Source of the DNA: Rhodobacteraceae bacterium Alg231-04
GTDB taxonomy: Bacteria > Pseudomonadota > Alphaproteobacteria > Rhodobacterales > Rhodobacteraceae
NCBI GenBank assembly: GCA_900143635.1
Contig: FREY01000004.1
Span: 372,001-436,000, forward strand
Direction: 5' to 3'
DNA: 64,000 bases
Of this stretch, positions 52,095-62,070 are shown one piece after another. Each line of letters starts with the position of its first letter. Position 1 is the stretch's first letter. The notes under the pieces are model-generated. The model worked only from the letters and a program-made list of their open reading frames with translations. It had not been told where the DNA came from and did not search any database. Made by a program: the position numbers and the translations under genes.

Positions 52095-54532
52095 TCAGCC
52101 TCCTGCGTCTGACTCGGATTTTTCTTGCCGCGCTCTGTCTTAGCCTTGTGCTGGGCGGCGCGGCGGATGCCCGGCTGACGACGCAGGATCGCGCCTACTA
52201 TCAAGACTGGCTGGACACGGCCGACCGCGCCGAGGATGTTATCGACGCGGACCGCGCATCATCGGTGGCGCTGGAGGTGCTGCGCCAAGAAATCGTGGAT
52301 TTCCGCGAGACTTTCAATCAGGCCCGCAACGCCAACCAGGCCCGCATTCGCACGCTGGATGGGCAGATCGGCGCCTTGGGGCCAGAACCCGAAAGTGGCG
52401 AAGAACCCGAAGACATTGCCGCATTGCGGATCTCCCTAACCGAGCAGCTGAATGCGCTGACCGTGCCGCGCGTGGTCTCCGAGGAGGCCTTTAACCGGGC
52501 CGATGGGCTGATTGGGGAGATTGACCGGATCATCCGGGACCGCCGCACCAAGGCGCTGCTTGAACGCAACCCGTCGCCGCTGAACCCGGAACACTGGGGC
52601 CTTGCGGCGTCGGATCTGGGGCAGGCAATTGGATCGGTCTGGAACGAGACGCGACAGCGCAGCGTGCAGGCGACGACCCTGGAGCGGATACAAAACAGCC
52701 TGCCGCTGATCATGGCGCTTACGGCCATTGGCATTCTGCTGGTTCTGCGCAGCCGTCGCTGGGCGGAAATGGTCGGCGATTATATGCGCCGCTTTGGCGG
52801 CCGGGGCACAGGGGTCTGGGGCTTCTTTGTCTCGCTGGTCCAGGTCGCCCTGCCGCTGTTTGGTGTATTGCTGATCACCCAAGCGATTGAACTGGCTGGT
52901 GTTCTGGGCCCGCGCGGCTCTCTGGTTCTGGATCGTGTTCCGGGATGGGCCACGATCCTCTTGTTGTTCAACTGGCTGGGGCTGCAATTGTTCTCTCCGC
53001 ATGGGGACAATGATTTGGTGCCGGTGCAGCATGGCCGCCGTGCCGAGGTGCGTTTCTTGATCGAGATGGTCGCGGTGATGCTGGTGCTGCGCGATCTGGT
53101 CAATCTGTTCGAACAGATCGAAAGCATTTCAGATTCCACTCGGTCCGTTATCGCCTTTCCGGTGATTGCGCTGACTGCGCTGGTTCTTGTGCGTCTTCAG
53201 CGTATAGGCATGCGTCGCGCGGCCAAGGAAACGCTGGAGCCGGGCGGTGAAACAGCAATAGCAGCCGGGGCAGGGCGCGCCATTCGCATTGTGCGCCGCT
53301 TGGCCTATGGCCTGGGTATTCTGGCCCCTGTTCTGGCCGCTTTTGGCTATATCAACGCCGCCGAGGCGCTGATCTACCCGGTGGCTTCGACGTTGTTTGT
53401 GATGTCGACGGCGCTGATCCTGCAAAAGCTGATTGCCGATATCTATGGGCTGGTGCGGGGGCGGACTGATGGCGTGCAGGATTCGCTGTTTATCGTGCTG
53501 GCCGGTTTCATCCTGACCCTGCTGACCCTGCCGCTTTTGGCGTTGATCTGGGGCGCGCGGGTCGCTGATCTGACCGAGCTTTGGGCGAAGTTCCTGACCG
53601 GGTTCTCTGTTGGTGATACGGTTATTTCACCCACATCCTTTCTGGTGTTCGTGCTTGTCTTTGCAGCCGGCTATGCCGGAACGCGGGCCTTGCAGGCCTC
53701 GTTGCGCAATTCGCTGCTGCCCAAGACCCGGCTTGATCCTGGCGGCCAGAACGCAGTTGTGTCTGGCACCGGCTATGTGGGGGTGTTCCTGTCGGCGGTC
53801 ATTGCCATCAGCTGGACCGGGCTGGACCTGTCATCGCTGGCCATTGTGGCAGGTGCGCTGTCGGTCGGTATCGGTTTTGGCCTTCAGACCATCGTGTCCA
53901 ACTTTGTCTCCGGCATCATTCTTCTGGTCGAACGCCCGGTGGCCAAAGGCGACTGGATCGAGGTTGGCGGGTTGATGGGCTATGTGCGTGACATTTCCGT
54001 GCGCTCGACACGAATTGAGACGTTCGACCGCACCGATGTGATTGTGCCCAATTCGGATCTGATCACCGGCACCGTGACCAATTACACCCGCGGCAATACC
54101 GTGGGCCGGGTCATTGTACCTGTTGGCGTGGCCTATGGCACCGATCCGCGCCGGATCGAGGCGATCCTGATGGAGATCGCCAAGGCGCATCCAATGGTGC
54201 TGATGAACCCGGCCCCCAGCGTTGTGTTCCAGGGGTTTGGAGCGGATTCGCTGGATTTCGAGATTCGGGCCATTTTGCGCGATGTGAACTGGGTGCTTTC
54301 GGTGCGCTCCGACATGAATTACGAGATCGCGCGCCGCTTCGCTGAAGAAGATATCGAAATTCCCTTTGCCCAGCGCGACATCTGGCTGCGAAATCCCGAA
54401 GCGCTGACGGCAGGGGCGAACAGACCTGCAACCGCCCCGGTGGACACGATGCGTCCGGCGCCTTCGACAGCGACACCGGAAAAGCCGGACGCCAGCGATT
54501 TGGCCGACCCTGAGACAGATAGCGACTACTGA
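52091..54532 (+). CDS. Large MscS-family mechanosensitive channel with DUF3772 N-terminus
   Basis: 813 residues. A signal peptide (FLAALCLSLVLGGAADA) precedes a periplasmic, coiled-coil DUF3772 region (about 25-200). Next come ten or so membrane spans and the MscS pore and beta domains: LSVGIGFGLQTIVSNFVSGIILLVERPVAKGDWIEVGGLMGYV in segments, then IETFDRTDVIVPNSDLI. It relieves osmotic down-shock. The C-terminus (TMRPAPSTATPEKPDAS) is disordered. Its start overlaps the cysK stop by four bases. Confidence 0.92.
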   Translation: MISLLRLTRIFLAALCLSLVLGGAADARLTTQDRAYYQDWLDTADRAEDVIDADRASSVALEVLRQEIVDFRETFNQARNANQARIRTLDGQIGALGPEPESGEEPEDIAALRISLTEQLNALTVPRVVSEEAFNRADGLIGEIDRIIRDRRTKALLERNPSPLNPEHWGLAASDLGQAIGSVWNETRQRSVQATTLERIQNSLPLIMALTAIGILLVLRSRRWAEMVGDYMRRFGGRGTGVWGFFVSLVQVALPLFGVLLITQAIELAGVLGPRGSLVLDRVPGWATILLLFNWLGLQLFSPHGDNDLVPVQHGRRAEVRFLIEMVAVMLVLRDLVNLFEQIESISDSTRSVIAFPVIALTALVLVRLQRIGMRRAAKETLEPGGETAIAAGAGRAIRIVRRLAYGLGILAPVLAAFGYINAAEALIYPVASTLFVMSTALILQKLIADIYGLVRGRTDGVQDSLFIVLAGFILTLLTLPLLALIWGARVADLTELWAKFLTGFSVGDTVISPTSFLVFVLVFAAGYAGTRALQASLRNSLLPKTRLDPGGQNAVVSGTGYVGVFLSAVIAISWTGLDLSSLAIVAGALSVGIGFGLQTIVSNFVSGIILLVERPVAKGDWIEVGGLMGYVRDISVRSTRIETFDRTDVIVPNSDLITGTVTNYTRGNTVGRVIVPVGVAYGTDPRRIEAILMEIAKAHPMVLMNPAPSVVFQGFGADSLDFEIRAILRDVNWVLSVRSDMNYEIARRFAEEDIEIPFAQRDIWLRNPEALTAGANRPATAPVDTMRPAPSTATPEKPDASDLADPETDSDY

Positions 54533-54713
54533 CGCTGTCTGCGCAAGGCCGTGTAATGGCTGCAAATTTCTCTGTGATACGGGTTCGGAGCCACTGATCG
54601 CACCCGCCTATGCGGGGCGAAGGGTGGTTGCAAAAAAACTTCTTCCTTCTGTCCATGTTTTTTACTTTTCGCTCTTGCAATCTCCCCCCAGATCCATCAA
54701 AACCCCGCCCAGT

Positions 54714-54803
54714 GGACAGGTGGCCGAGTGGTCGAAGGCGCACGCCTGGAAAGTGTGTAGGCGGGAGACCGTCTCCAGGGTTCGAATCCCTGTCTGTCCG
54801 CCA
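54714..54803 (+). tRNA. tRNA-Ser (GGA anticodon)
   Basis: 90 bases with encoded CCA: acceptor GGACAGG pairing TCTGTCC (one G-U), D-arm with GTGGTCGAAGGC, anticodon loop CTGGAAA, a long class-II variable arm (GGCGGGAGACCGTCTCC) and T-arm CAGGG-TTCGAAT-CCCTG. The long variable arm and GGA anticodon fit serine UCC/UCU decoding. Confidence 0.95.
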
Positions 54804-55116
54804 TTACCCCCCCCCTTAGAATTCGGCGCGTCGAAGCCCCGCAGCCTCGCACGCAGTCTCTCTGGTTTTCGTGTAGTGTTGCGCTGCCTCTCGAAAAGGC
54901 GTTGGGCTTGATGCCGCCGATGGTATTATTCGGGGTTGAAAATAAAGCTTCCCATTGTATGCCCACCCCAGTTATTCGCAGGTAAATCCTATGATTTCTT
55001 GCGGTTGTCCTCATGCTGAGCAAGGATGGGGCAAAGTGAGTTTCAATGCATCGTAAAGTTTTGTTTTGACGGCCTGAGGCAGACCAAAACGGGGCGAACC
55101 AGAAAGGCGTAGATTA
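54804..55116. other. Gap between tRNA-Ser and the RND operon
   Basis: A nine-C run follows the tRNA at once. No gene is supported. The last 150 bases are AT-richer and must hold the promoter of the efflux genes, but no clear -35/-10 pair stands out. Confidence 0.45.
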
Positions 55117-56280
55117 ATGTTTGAGAACAATAGAAGCCTCCGGGGCGTTGGTGCGCTCCGCTCGGCAGTTTTTGGTTTTGGCACAGCACTATGTCTGACC
55201 ATGGGTCCGGCCGCATTTGCGCAGGACGCAGCGCCCCCCAAAGTGTCCGTCATGGCAGCTGTGATCAAGCCAATCACCCTGTCCGAAACCTTCATTGGCC
55301 GGGGTGAAGCCAAGGACAAGGTGGATGTGGTGGCCCGTGTAAATGGCTATCTCGAAGAGATCCTGATCCGCGACGGGGCCGAGGTGAAGGTCGGCGAAAC
55401 GCTGTTCCGGATCGAAAGCACCTCTTATGAGGCGACGCTTGAGGCGCGCCGTGCCGATCTGGCGGTCGCAGAGGCCAATCTGGAACTGGCAGCGCTAGAT
55501 CTTGCCCGTAAGGAAGAACTGTTTGAGCGCGGGTCCGTTCCCGAGGCAGAACGCGATTCTTCGCGGGCAAATGAACTGGTCGCAGAGGCGCAGGTCCGTG
55601 CGGCCAAGGCGGCGATCAGCCAGGCCGAGCTGGATCTGAGCTATACCGAAGTCCACGCGCCTTTCTCTGGTCGTGTTGGCAAGATTGCGGTCAGCGTTGG
55701 TGATGTTGTGGGCCCCAATACCAAAGCGCTGGTCAATATCGTGCGCGAAGCGCCGATCAATGTGACCTTCTCGCTGAACGAAAAGACCTTTGTCGAATTG
55801 CTGGAAGATGTGGAGCGGGATGAGTTGGGCCGCCCGCGCCCCGGTGATATTCCCGGCGTTTTTGTGATCCTGCCCAACGGCAGGCGCCTGGATGAGGCGG
55901 GTCGTGTGTCCTTTGTTGATAACCGGGTCGATCCTGCCACCGGTTCCATAATAACCCGCGCCGAATTCGAAAATGAACGCCGTCTGATCATTGATGGCTC
56001 CTTCCTGACGGTTGGGCTGGAATCCAAGGAACCCGCAGACCGGCTGATCATCAGTCAGGCCGCGATCCAGCGTGATCAGCAGGGGCCGTTTGTTCTGGTG
56101 GTGGACGAGCAAAACATGATCGAACAGCGTTACCTTGTGACCGGTGAAACGATCGAAACCGGTATCATTGTCCAGGACGGTCTGGTGGCGGGCGAACAGG
56201 TGATTGTCGAAGGCCTGCAGCGGGTGCGTCCCGGTGTTGAGGTTGACCCTGTTCTGGCCAATCAGGCCGGAGAAGAATAA
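55117..56280 (+). CDS. RND efflux periplasmic adaptor (membrane-fusion protein)
   Basis: 387 residues. A long signal sequence (about 1-36, ending AFAQD) precedes the adaptor: a lipoyl half (VVARVNGYLEEILIRDGAEVKVGETLFRI), a hairpin of about 60 residues (YEATLEARRADLAVAEANLELAALDLARKEELF), the second lipoyl half (VHAPFSGRVGKIAVSVGDVV) and beta-barrel regions. It links the inner-membrane pump to an outer-membrane channel such as TolC, which is not encoded here. It is followed by the pump gene after three bases. Confidence 0.94.
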   Translation: MFENNRSLRGVGALRSAVFGFGTALCLTMGPAAFAQDAAPPKVSVMAAVIKPITLSETFIGRGEAKDKVDVVARVNGYLEEILIRDGAEVKVGETLFRIESTSYEATLEARRADLAVAEANLELAALDLARKEELFERGSVPEAERDSSRANELVAEAQVRAAKAAISQAELDLSYTEVHAPFSGRVGKIAVSVGDVVGPNTKALVNIVREAPINVTFSLNEKTFVELLEDVERDELGRPRPGDIPGVFVILPNGRRLDEAGRVSFVDNRVDPATGSIITRAEFENERRLIIDGSFLTVGLESKEPADRLIISQAAIQRDQQGPFVLVVDEQNMIEQRYLVTGETIETGIIVQDGLVAGEQVIVEGLQRVRPGVEVDPVLANQAGEE

Positions 56281-56283
56281 GCG

Positions 56284-59200
56284 ATGTTCTCTGCTGTATT
56301 CATATCCCGCCCCAAGTTCGCCATCGTCATCTCACTCGTTCTGACGGTGATGGGCACCATCGGCTATTTTGCCCTGCCGGTGGCCCAGTTCCCGGACATC
56401 ACCCCGCCTGTGGTGAATGTCAGCGCCAGCTATACCGGCGCCAACGCAGAAACCGTTGAAACCTCGGTTGCCTCCCCGATTGAGGCGCAGGTCAACGGGG
56501 TGGATGACATGATCTATATGTCGTCTTCCTCCTCCGACAACGGCGGCTATTCGCTGTCGGTCACTTTTGAGGTGGGCACCGATCCCGATATCGCATCGGT
56601 GAACGTGCAGAACCGCGTGGCCCAGGCCATGGCGGGCTTGCCAGCAGAGGTGACATCCTCGGGTGTGGTCACACAGAAAAGCTCCACCAATATGTTGATG
56701 GTGGTGGCACTGACGTCGCCCAACAACACCTATGACGATATCTTTCTGTCCAACTATGCCTCCATCAACATCCGCGACGCGCTGAGCCGGGTCGAGGGCG
56801 TTGGCAAGGCCGATATCCTCAATAACCTCAGCTATGCGATGCGGATCTGGATGGATCCGAACAAGATGGCCGGCCTGGGCATAACCCCCGGTGATGTGAT
56901 CAATTCGGTACGTGAGCAGAATATCGAAGTGTCGGCCGGTCAGATCGGCGCGCCGCCAACACCCGGTGATCAGACCTTTCAGTACACGATTAAAACCAAA
57001 GGCCGTCTGACCGAGGTCAGCGAATTTGAGGACATCGTGATCCGGACTGGTGCCGCGGGCAGCACGGTGCGGCTGAAGGACATCGCCAATGTAGAGCTTG
57101 GCTCGCAGTTTTATACCGCCTCCGGCTATTTCGAGGGCAGCGAGGCCACCATTCTGGCGGTCTATCAGGCTCCCGGCGCCAACGCGCTGGCTGTCTCCGA
57201 TGCCGTCCTGTCCGAACTGGAGCGCCTGTCCGCGGCGTTTCCGGATGATGTGGCCTATTCGGTGCCCTTCAACACCACTGATTTTGTTGAGCAATCATTG
57301 AACGACGTGGTGTCGACACTGATGATGACCTTCATTCTGGTTATCTCGGTTGTGTTTGTGTTCCTTGGCTCCTGGCGGGCCACGATCATTCCGGCGGTGG
57401 CCATTCCAGTGTCGTTGATCGGTACCTTTGCGGTGTTGCTGGTGCTGGGCATGTCGCTCAACACCATTTCGCTGTTCGCCCTTGTTCTGGCCATCGGTAT
57501 CGTGGTGGATGACGCCATTGTTGTGGTGGAAAACGTCGAACGCATCATTGCCGAAGAGGGATTGTCACCTGCCGATGCCACCCGCAAGGCGATGGGGCAG
57601 ATCACCGGCCCGGTGATTGCAACAACCCTAGTTTTGCTGGCGGTCTTTGTACCTGTCACCTTCATGCCGGGCATCACTGGTCGGCTATACTCTCAGTTTG
57701 CTGTGACGATCTCGGCGGCGGTGGTGATCTCCTCGATCAACGCGCTGACCCTGTCACCGGCGCTGTGCTCCATCGTGCTCAAGGCGCGTTCAGGCCCGCC
57801 CAAGGGGATTCTGGCGACCTTTGAAAATGCGATCGGCAGCGTGCGCGGCGGCTATATGATGATTGTCGGCCGGCTGCTGCGCCTGCCCATTTTGGGTCTG
57901 GTGATCATCGGCGCCGTCACCTTCGGAACCGGTACGCTTTTTGGAACCACGTCCAAGGGTTTCCTGCCGCTGGAGGACAACGGCTATCTCTTTGTGGATG
58001 TGCAGCTGCCCGATGCTTCCGCGTTGGGGCGGACCGAGGTGGTCACCAAACGTGTGAACGATCAAATCGAAGAGATCGCGGGCGTGCAGAATACGATTCT
58101 GGTGAATGGCTTCAGCCTGCTCAATGGTGCTGGCGCCAATGGGGCGATGATCATTGTCAGCCTGGATCCATGGGATGAACGCACTGAAGAGATCCTGCAT
58201 CCCGATGCCATCCTCCAGCAGATCTTTGGCATTGCCAACGGTGAAGCGGCGGCCAGCATCGTGGCCTTCAACCCGCCGCCGATCTCCGGTCTTGGCATGT
58301 CTGCGGGGGTCGAAATGGAGGTGCAGCAGACCGCTGGCGGATCACCGCAGGATCTGGCCTCTGCCGTCGGTTCTCTGGTCTATGCTGCCAACCAACGGGT
58401 CGAAGTTGGCCAGTCCTACACTACCTTCCGCGCCAATGTTCCGCAGCTGTTCGTCGATCTGGACCGCGAAAAAGCGAAAACGATGGATGTTCCGATTTCC
58501 GAGATTTTCCAAACGATGCAGGCGCATCTCGGCTCCTACTATGTCAATGACTTCAACCTGTTTGGCCGCGTTTACCGGGTGCTGGTGCAGGCCGAAGGCT
58601 CCTACCGTGACAAAATTGACGACATCGGCGGGATCTATGTGCGCTCGCAGGCGGGCGACATGGTACCGCTGTCGACACTGATCGATGTTGAAAACGTGTT
58701 GGGTCCGGTGATCCTGAAACGGCACAACATGTTCCGCTCGGCGACCGTGACTGCGGTGCCGGCCGAAGGCCTGTCGACCGGCGATGTGATCCGGGTGATG
58801 CAGGAAGAAGCCGCAACCGCGCTACCGCCGGGCTATGCCTTTGAATGGACCGGCACGGCGCAGCAGCAGCTGGACGGTGCCGGCATGGTTGTTGTCATTC
58901 TCGGCATGGCGGTGCTTTTTGCCTATCTCTTCCTGGTTGGCCAATATGAAAGCTGGACCATGCCGGTGGCCATTCTGCTCTCAGTGATCGTGGCGCTCTT
59001 TGGCGCGGTGGCAGCGGTGGCGGTGGTCGGGGGGGATATCAACCTCTACACCCAGATCGGGATGATCATGCTGATCGGTCTTGCCTCCAAGAACGCCATT
59101 CTCATCGTTGAATTCGCGATGGAGCGCCGCGCGGCCGGTCTCTCCATCCGCGAAGCCGCGCGTGAGGCCGCACAGCAGCGTTTCCGGGCGGTGATGATGA

Positions 59201-59418
59201 CGGCCCTGTCCTTCCTTCTGGGGGTGGTGCCGCTTCTCACCGCCTCGGGCGCAGGGGCTGCCAGCCAGTTTGCCATTGGTGTTGCTGTCTTTGGCGGCAT
59301 GCTGGCCGCCACGGTGATCGGCGTGATCCTGGTGCCGGTGCTCTACGCGGTGATGCAGGGGCTGCGTGAATGGGTCAAAGGAAGCCCAAAAGAACCAGAC
59401 CAGGTCACACCGGTTTAA
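56284..59418 (+). CDS. RND-family multidrug efflux pump, HAE1 type
   Basis: 1044 residues, twelve membrane spans and two large periplasmic loops as in AcrB. The N-terminus MFSAVFISRPKFAIVISLVL and the fourth-span proton-relay motif GIVVDDAIVVVENVER (Asp409, Asp410) are typical; LASKNAILIVEFAME occurs in the tenth span. The pump exports hydrophobic drugs or bile-type compounds, driven by protons. The substrate is unknown. No TetR repressor gene is adjacent. A strong terminator follows. Confidence 0.95.
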   Translation: MFSAVFISRPKFAIVISLVLTVMGTIGYFALPVAQFPDITPPVVNVSASYTGANAETVETSVASPIEAQVNGVDDMIYMSSSSSDNGGYSLSVTFEVGTDPDIASVNVQNRVAQAMAGLPAEVTSSGVVTQKSSTNMLMVVALTSPNNTYDDIFLSNYASINIRDALSRVEGVGKADILNNLSYAMRIWMDPNKMAGLGITPGDVINSVREQNIEVSAGQIGAPPTPGDQTFQYTIKTKGRLTEVSEFEDIVIRTGAAGSTVRLKDIANVELGSQFYTASGYFEGSEATILAVYQAPGANALAVSDAVLSELERLSAAFPDDVAYSVPFNTTDFVEQSLNDVVSTLMMTFILVISVVFVFLGSWRATIIPAVAIPVSLIGTFAVLLVLGMSLNTISLFALVLAIGIVVDDAIVVVENVERIIAEEGLSPADATRKAMGQITGPVIATTLVLLAVFVPVTFMPGITGRLYSQFAVTISAAVVISSINALTLSPALCSIVLKARSGPPKGILATFENAIGSVRGGYMMIVGRLLRLPILGLVIIGAVTFGTGTLFGTTSKGFLPLEDNGYLFVDVQLPDASALGRTEVVTKRVNDQIEEIAGVQNTILVNGFSLLNGAGANGAMIIVSLDPWDERTEEILHPDAILQQIFGIANGEAAASIVAFNPPPISGLGMSAGVEMEVQQTAGGSPQDLASAVGSLVYAANQRVEVGQSYTTFRANVPQLFVDLDREKAKTMDVPISEIFQTMQAHLGSYYVNDFNLFGRVYRVLVQAEGSYRDKIDDIGGIYVRSQAGDMVPLSTLIDVENVLGPVILKRHNMFRSATVTAVPAEGLSTGDVIRVMQEEAATALPPGYAFEWTGTAQQQLDGAGMVVVILGMAVLFAYLFLVGQYESWTMPVAILLSVIVALFGAVAAVAVVGGDINLYTQIGMIMLIGLASKNAILIVEFAMERRAAGLSIREAAREAAQQRFRAVMMTALSFLLGVVPLLTASGAGAASQFAIGVAVFGGMLAATVIGVILVPVLYAVMQGLREWVKGSPKEPDQVTPV

Positions 59419-59425
59419 TAAGACA

Positions 59426-59466
59426 AAGCCCGCCAGACACAAAGTCTGGCGGGCTTACTTTTTTTG
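59426..59466 (+). terminator. Terminator of the RND operon
   Basis: AAGCCCGCCAGAC-acaaa-GTCTGGCGGGCTT, a 13-bp perfect stem followed by an eight-T run. Confidence 0.92.
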
Positions 59467-59546
59467 GGGTCCGTTTTTCCTCTTGCCGGAAATATCCCGG
59501 GGGAGGCCCAACGGGCCGGGGGCAGCGCCCCTCTTATGTTTGCCTG

Positions 59547-59801
59547 TTATCCGCCCTTGATCCGCTGCAGAATGAAAATCTCATTCTCCGGCGTAACCGG
59601 CTGGGACAGGCTGGTCGCATAGATCCGCCCGTCAATCGCCACAGAGACACCTGCGTCGATCATCGGCCCCAGACCGGGATAATCCCGCCTCAGCGCCTCC
59701 AGTAGCTGGCCGGTGGTGGCGGCCTCAACCTCCACCACCTCGGCTCCGCCTGTGTGTCGACGCAGAGCCGACCACAGATGGACCTGAACCCTAGGCGTCA
59801 C
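59547..59801 (-). CDS. MoaD/ThiS-family ubiquitin-fold sulfur carrier
   Basis: 84 residues from the GTG at 59801; an in-frame TTG at 59825 gives 92. The fold is RVQVHLWSALRRHTGG, a central EALRRDYPGLGPMIDAGVSVAIDG and the obligatory C-terminal Gly-Gly (FILQRIKGG) that is adenylated and thiocarboxylated. It is the last gene of the molybdenum hydroxylase cluster; its start overlaps the large-subunit stop. That position suggests a role in cofactor sulfur supply, but MoaD-like proteins also serve other pathways. Confidence 0.85.
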   Translation of the reverse strand: MTPRVQVHLWSALRRHTGGAEVVEVEAATTGQLLEALRRDYPGLGPMIDAGVSVAIDGRIYATSLSQPVTPENEIFILQRIKGG

Positions 59802-62070
59802 CTGCCTGATCCTCGAGAGCTTCAAGGATCTTCGGCGGGTTCATCGGCAGGCTTTTCAACCGCACGCCCGCCGCATTTGATACCGCATTGGCAATGGCGG
59901 CCAGCGGCGGCACGATGCCGGTTTCCCCCACGCCGCGCACACCGTAGGGGTGGCCGGGGTTCGGAACCTCAACAATGACTGCGTCGATCATCGGCAGGTC
60001 GGATGCCACAGGAATTCGGTAGTCGAGGAAAACTGTGTTTTGCAGCCGCCCATCCTCGCCGTAGACATATTCCTCGTTCAGCGCCCAGCCGATACCCTGT
60101 GCGGCACCCCCCTGATACTGGCCTTCGACGTAAGCCGGGTGGATGGCCTTGCCAGCGTCCTGCACCACGGTGTAGCGCACGATCTTGGTCGCACCGGTTT
60201 CCTGATCCACCTCAGCGTCGACGATATGGGTGCCAAAGCTGACGCCAGCGCCTTCTGGAGTGGCCTCAAAATGGCCCGAGATCGGCCCGCCAGTGCTGCC
60301 CATGGTGGCCGTGATCTCCGCCAATGGCAGCGGGTCGAAATCGCCTGCATTGGCCCCCGAAGGCACCGCGCAGCCGTCTTCCCATTTCACCGCATCTTCC
60401 TCGATGCCCCATTTTGCCGCCGCGCGCTGGCAAAGTTTTTCTACCGCCGCGCGGGCCGCCTTGATGGTGGCCAAACCGGAGGCATAGGTCACCCGGCTGC
60501 CGTGGGAGACGTCGTTGTAGCCCAGGGTGGCCGTGTCCGCGATGGTGACGCGGATGTTCTCGTAAGGGATGCCCAGAACCTCGGCCGCCATCAGCGCCAT
60601 GGAGGCACGCGAGCCGCCAATGTCTGGCGTGCCGACAGAAACCTGACAGGTGCCATCCTCAGAAAGCGAAAGGGAAACAGAGGTTTCTCCGCCGTGGTTA
60701 AACCAGAACCCCGAAGCCACACCGCGACCCTGACCCGGCTCCAGCGGGGCCGAATAATGCGGGTGTGCCTTGGCGGCCTCCAGCGTGGCAACCATGCCGA
60801 TCTGGTCATAGCGCGGCCCCCAGGAGGCCTTGGTGCCATCATGGGCGGCATTTTTCAGGCGCACTTCCAGCGGATCCAGACCCAGCTTGTTGCAGGCGGT
60901 ATCAATCACCGATTCAACTGCAAAAGCCGCCATCGGCGCGCCCGGCGCACGGTAGGCGGCCTGTTTGGGGCGGTTCGACACCACGTCCCAGCCGACCTGA
61001 CGCACATTGGCCAGATCATAGCAGGCAAAGGCGCACATGGCCGAAAACTCCATCGGAGCACCGGGGAAGGCGCCGCCCTGCAGGCGGAAAGTGCCTTCGG
61101 CGGCGGTGATGGTACCGTCCTTCTTCATGCCGATCTTGATGTCCATCGACGCCGAGGCGGTCGGGCCTGTGGCGCGCAGCACTTCAGACCGCTGCAGCGC
61201 CAGTTTCACCGGGCGGCTTGCTTTTCGGCTGAGTGCCAGCGCGACAGGTTCCTGAAACACGGTTGTCTTGCCGCCGAAACCGCCGCCAATCTCGGAGGCG
61301 GTGACACGCAGCTGCGCGGTTTCCATGCCCAGCAGGGCCGCACAGTGTTTTTGCACATACCAATGGCCTTGCGTGCAGACCCACAGCTCTCCCTTGCCGT
61401 CGCTGCCCATCTGGGCGACGCAGGCGTTGGGTTCGATATAGCCCTGATGCGCGGCCTCGGTCACATAGGTGTCCTCGACGATCAGATCCGCCTCGGCAAA
61501 GCCGGCCTCAACATCGCCATGGCCGCTTTCGTGATGGCGCACAACATTGGGGTGCATGCCCTCGGGGACCGATGCATCGGCGTAAGCGGCGTTGATGACC
61601 GGCGCGCCCTCGGCCATGGCCTTGTCGACGTCGGTGACATGGGGCAGAACCTCGTATTCGACCTCGACCAGCTTGGCCGCATCCCGCGCGATCAGCGCCG
61701 AGGTGGCGGCGACGGCGGCAACAGCGTGCCCGTCATAGAGCGCCTTTTCGCCGGCCATGACGTTTTCCAGAACAAAGCCGTATTCACCTTCCAGACCGGT
61801 GGCAAAGTCAGCGCGGGTGACCACGGCCTTCACCCCATCCAGTGCCTCGGCCTTGGAGGCGTCAATCTTGACGATTCTGGCATGGGCATGAGGGCTGCGC
61901 ACGATGGCACCAAACAACATGCCTGGCAGCGATAGATCGGCGCCAAAGCGCGCCTTGCCGGTGACCTTGTCCAGCCCGTCCGGGCGGTCCGGAGTGGTGC
62001 CGACATATTTCAGTTCTTTGTTTTCCAGCTCAGCGTCGCCGCTCTGCGGTTTATATTCGTCCAGGGCCAT
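59791..62070 (-). CDS. Molybdopterin-binding large subunit of a xanthine-oxidase-family hydroxylase
   Basis: 759 residues, CoxL/XdhB-like. It starts with the ALDEY-x-QSGDAELENKELKYVGT leader and the first-domain RPDGLDKVTGKARFGADL motif. The molybdenum cofactor contacts include IGGGFGGKTTVFQEP. The loop that discriminates substrates reads AAYRAPGAP, not the CO-dehydrogenase AYRCSFR or AYRGAGR. The catalytic Glu is in GVGETGIVPPL near the C-terminus. The substrate is therefore unknown but not CO. Confidence 0.9.
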   Translation of the reverse strand: MALDEYKPQSGDAELENKELKYVGTTPDRPDGLDKVTGKARFGADLSLPGMLFGAIVRSPHAHARIVKIDASKAEALDGVKAVVTRADFATGLEGEYGFVLENVMAGEKALYDGHAVAAVAATSALIARDAAKLVEVEYEVLPHVTDVDKAMAEGAPVINAAYADASVPEGMHPNVVRHHESGHGDVEAGFAEADLIVEDTYVTEAAHQGYIEPNACVAQMGSDGKGELWVCTQGHWYVQKHCAALLGMETAQLRVTASEIGGGFGGKTTVFQEPVALALSRKASRPVKLALQRSEVLRATGPTASASMDIKIGMKKDGTITAAEGTFRLQGGAFPGAPMEFSAMCAFACYDLANVRQVGWDVVSNRPKQAAYRAPGAPMAAFAVESVIDTACNKLGLDPLEVRLKNAAHDGTKASWGPRYDQIGMVATLEAAKAHPHYSAPLEPGQGRGVASGFWFNHGGETSVSLSLSEDGTCQVSVGTPDIGGSRASMALMAAEVLGIPYENIRVTIADTATLGYNDVSHGSRVTYASGLATIKAARAAVEKLCQRAAAKWGIEEDAVKWEDGCAVPSGANAGDFDPLPLAEITATMGSTGGPISGHFEATPEGAGVSFGTHIVDAEVDQETGATKIVRYTVVQDAGKAIHPAYVEGQYQGGAAQGIGWALNEEYVYGEDGRLQNTVFLDYRIPVASDLPMIDAVIVEVPNPGHPYGVRGVGETGIVPPLAAIANAVSNAAGVRLKSLPMNPPKILEALEDQAGDA

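Noticed and set aside
59950-61935. 661-codon open frame on the plus strand
   Set aside because: It runs antisense to the well-supported molybdenum hydroxylase large subunit; GC-rich third positions keep the opposite frame open. The protein lacks any domain.
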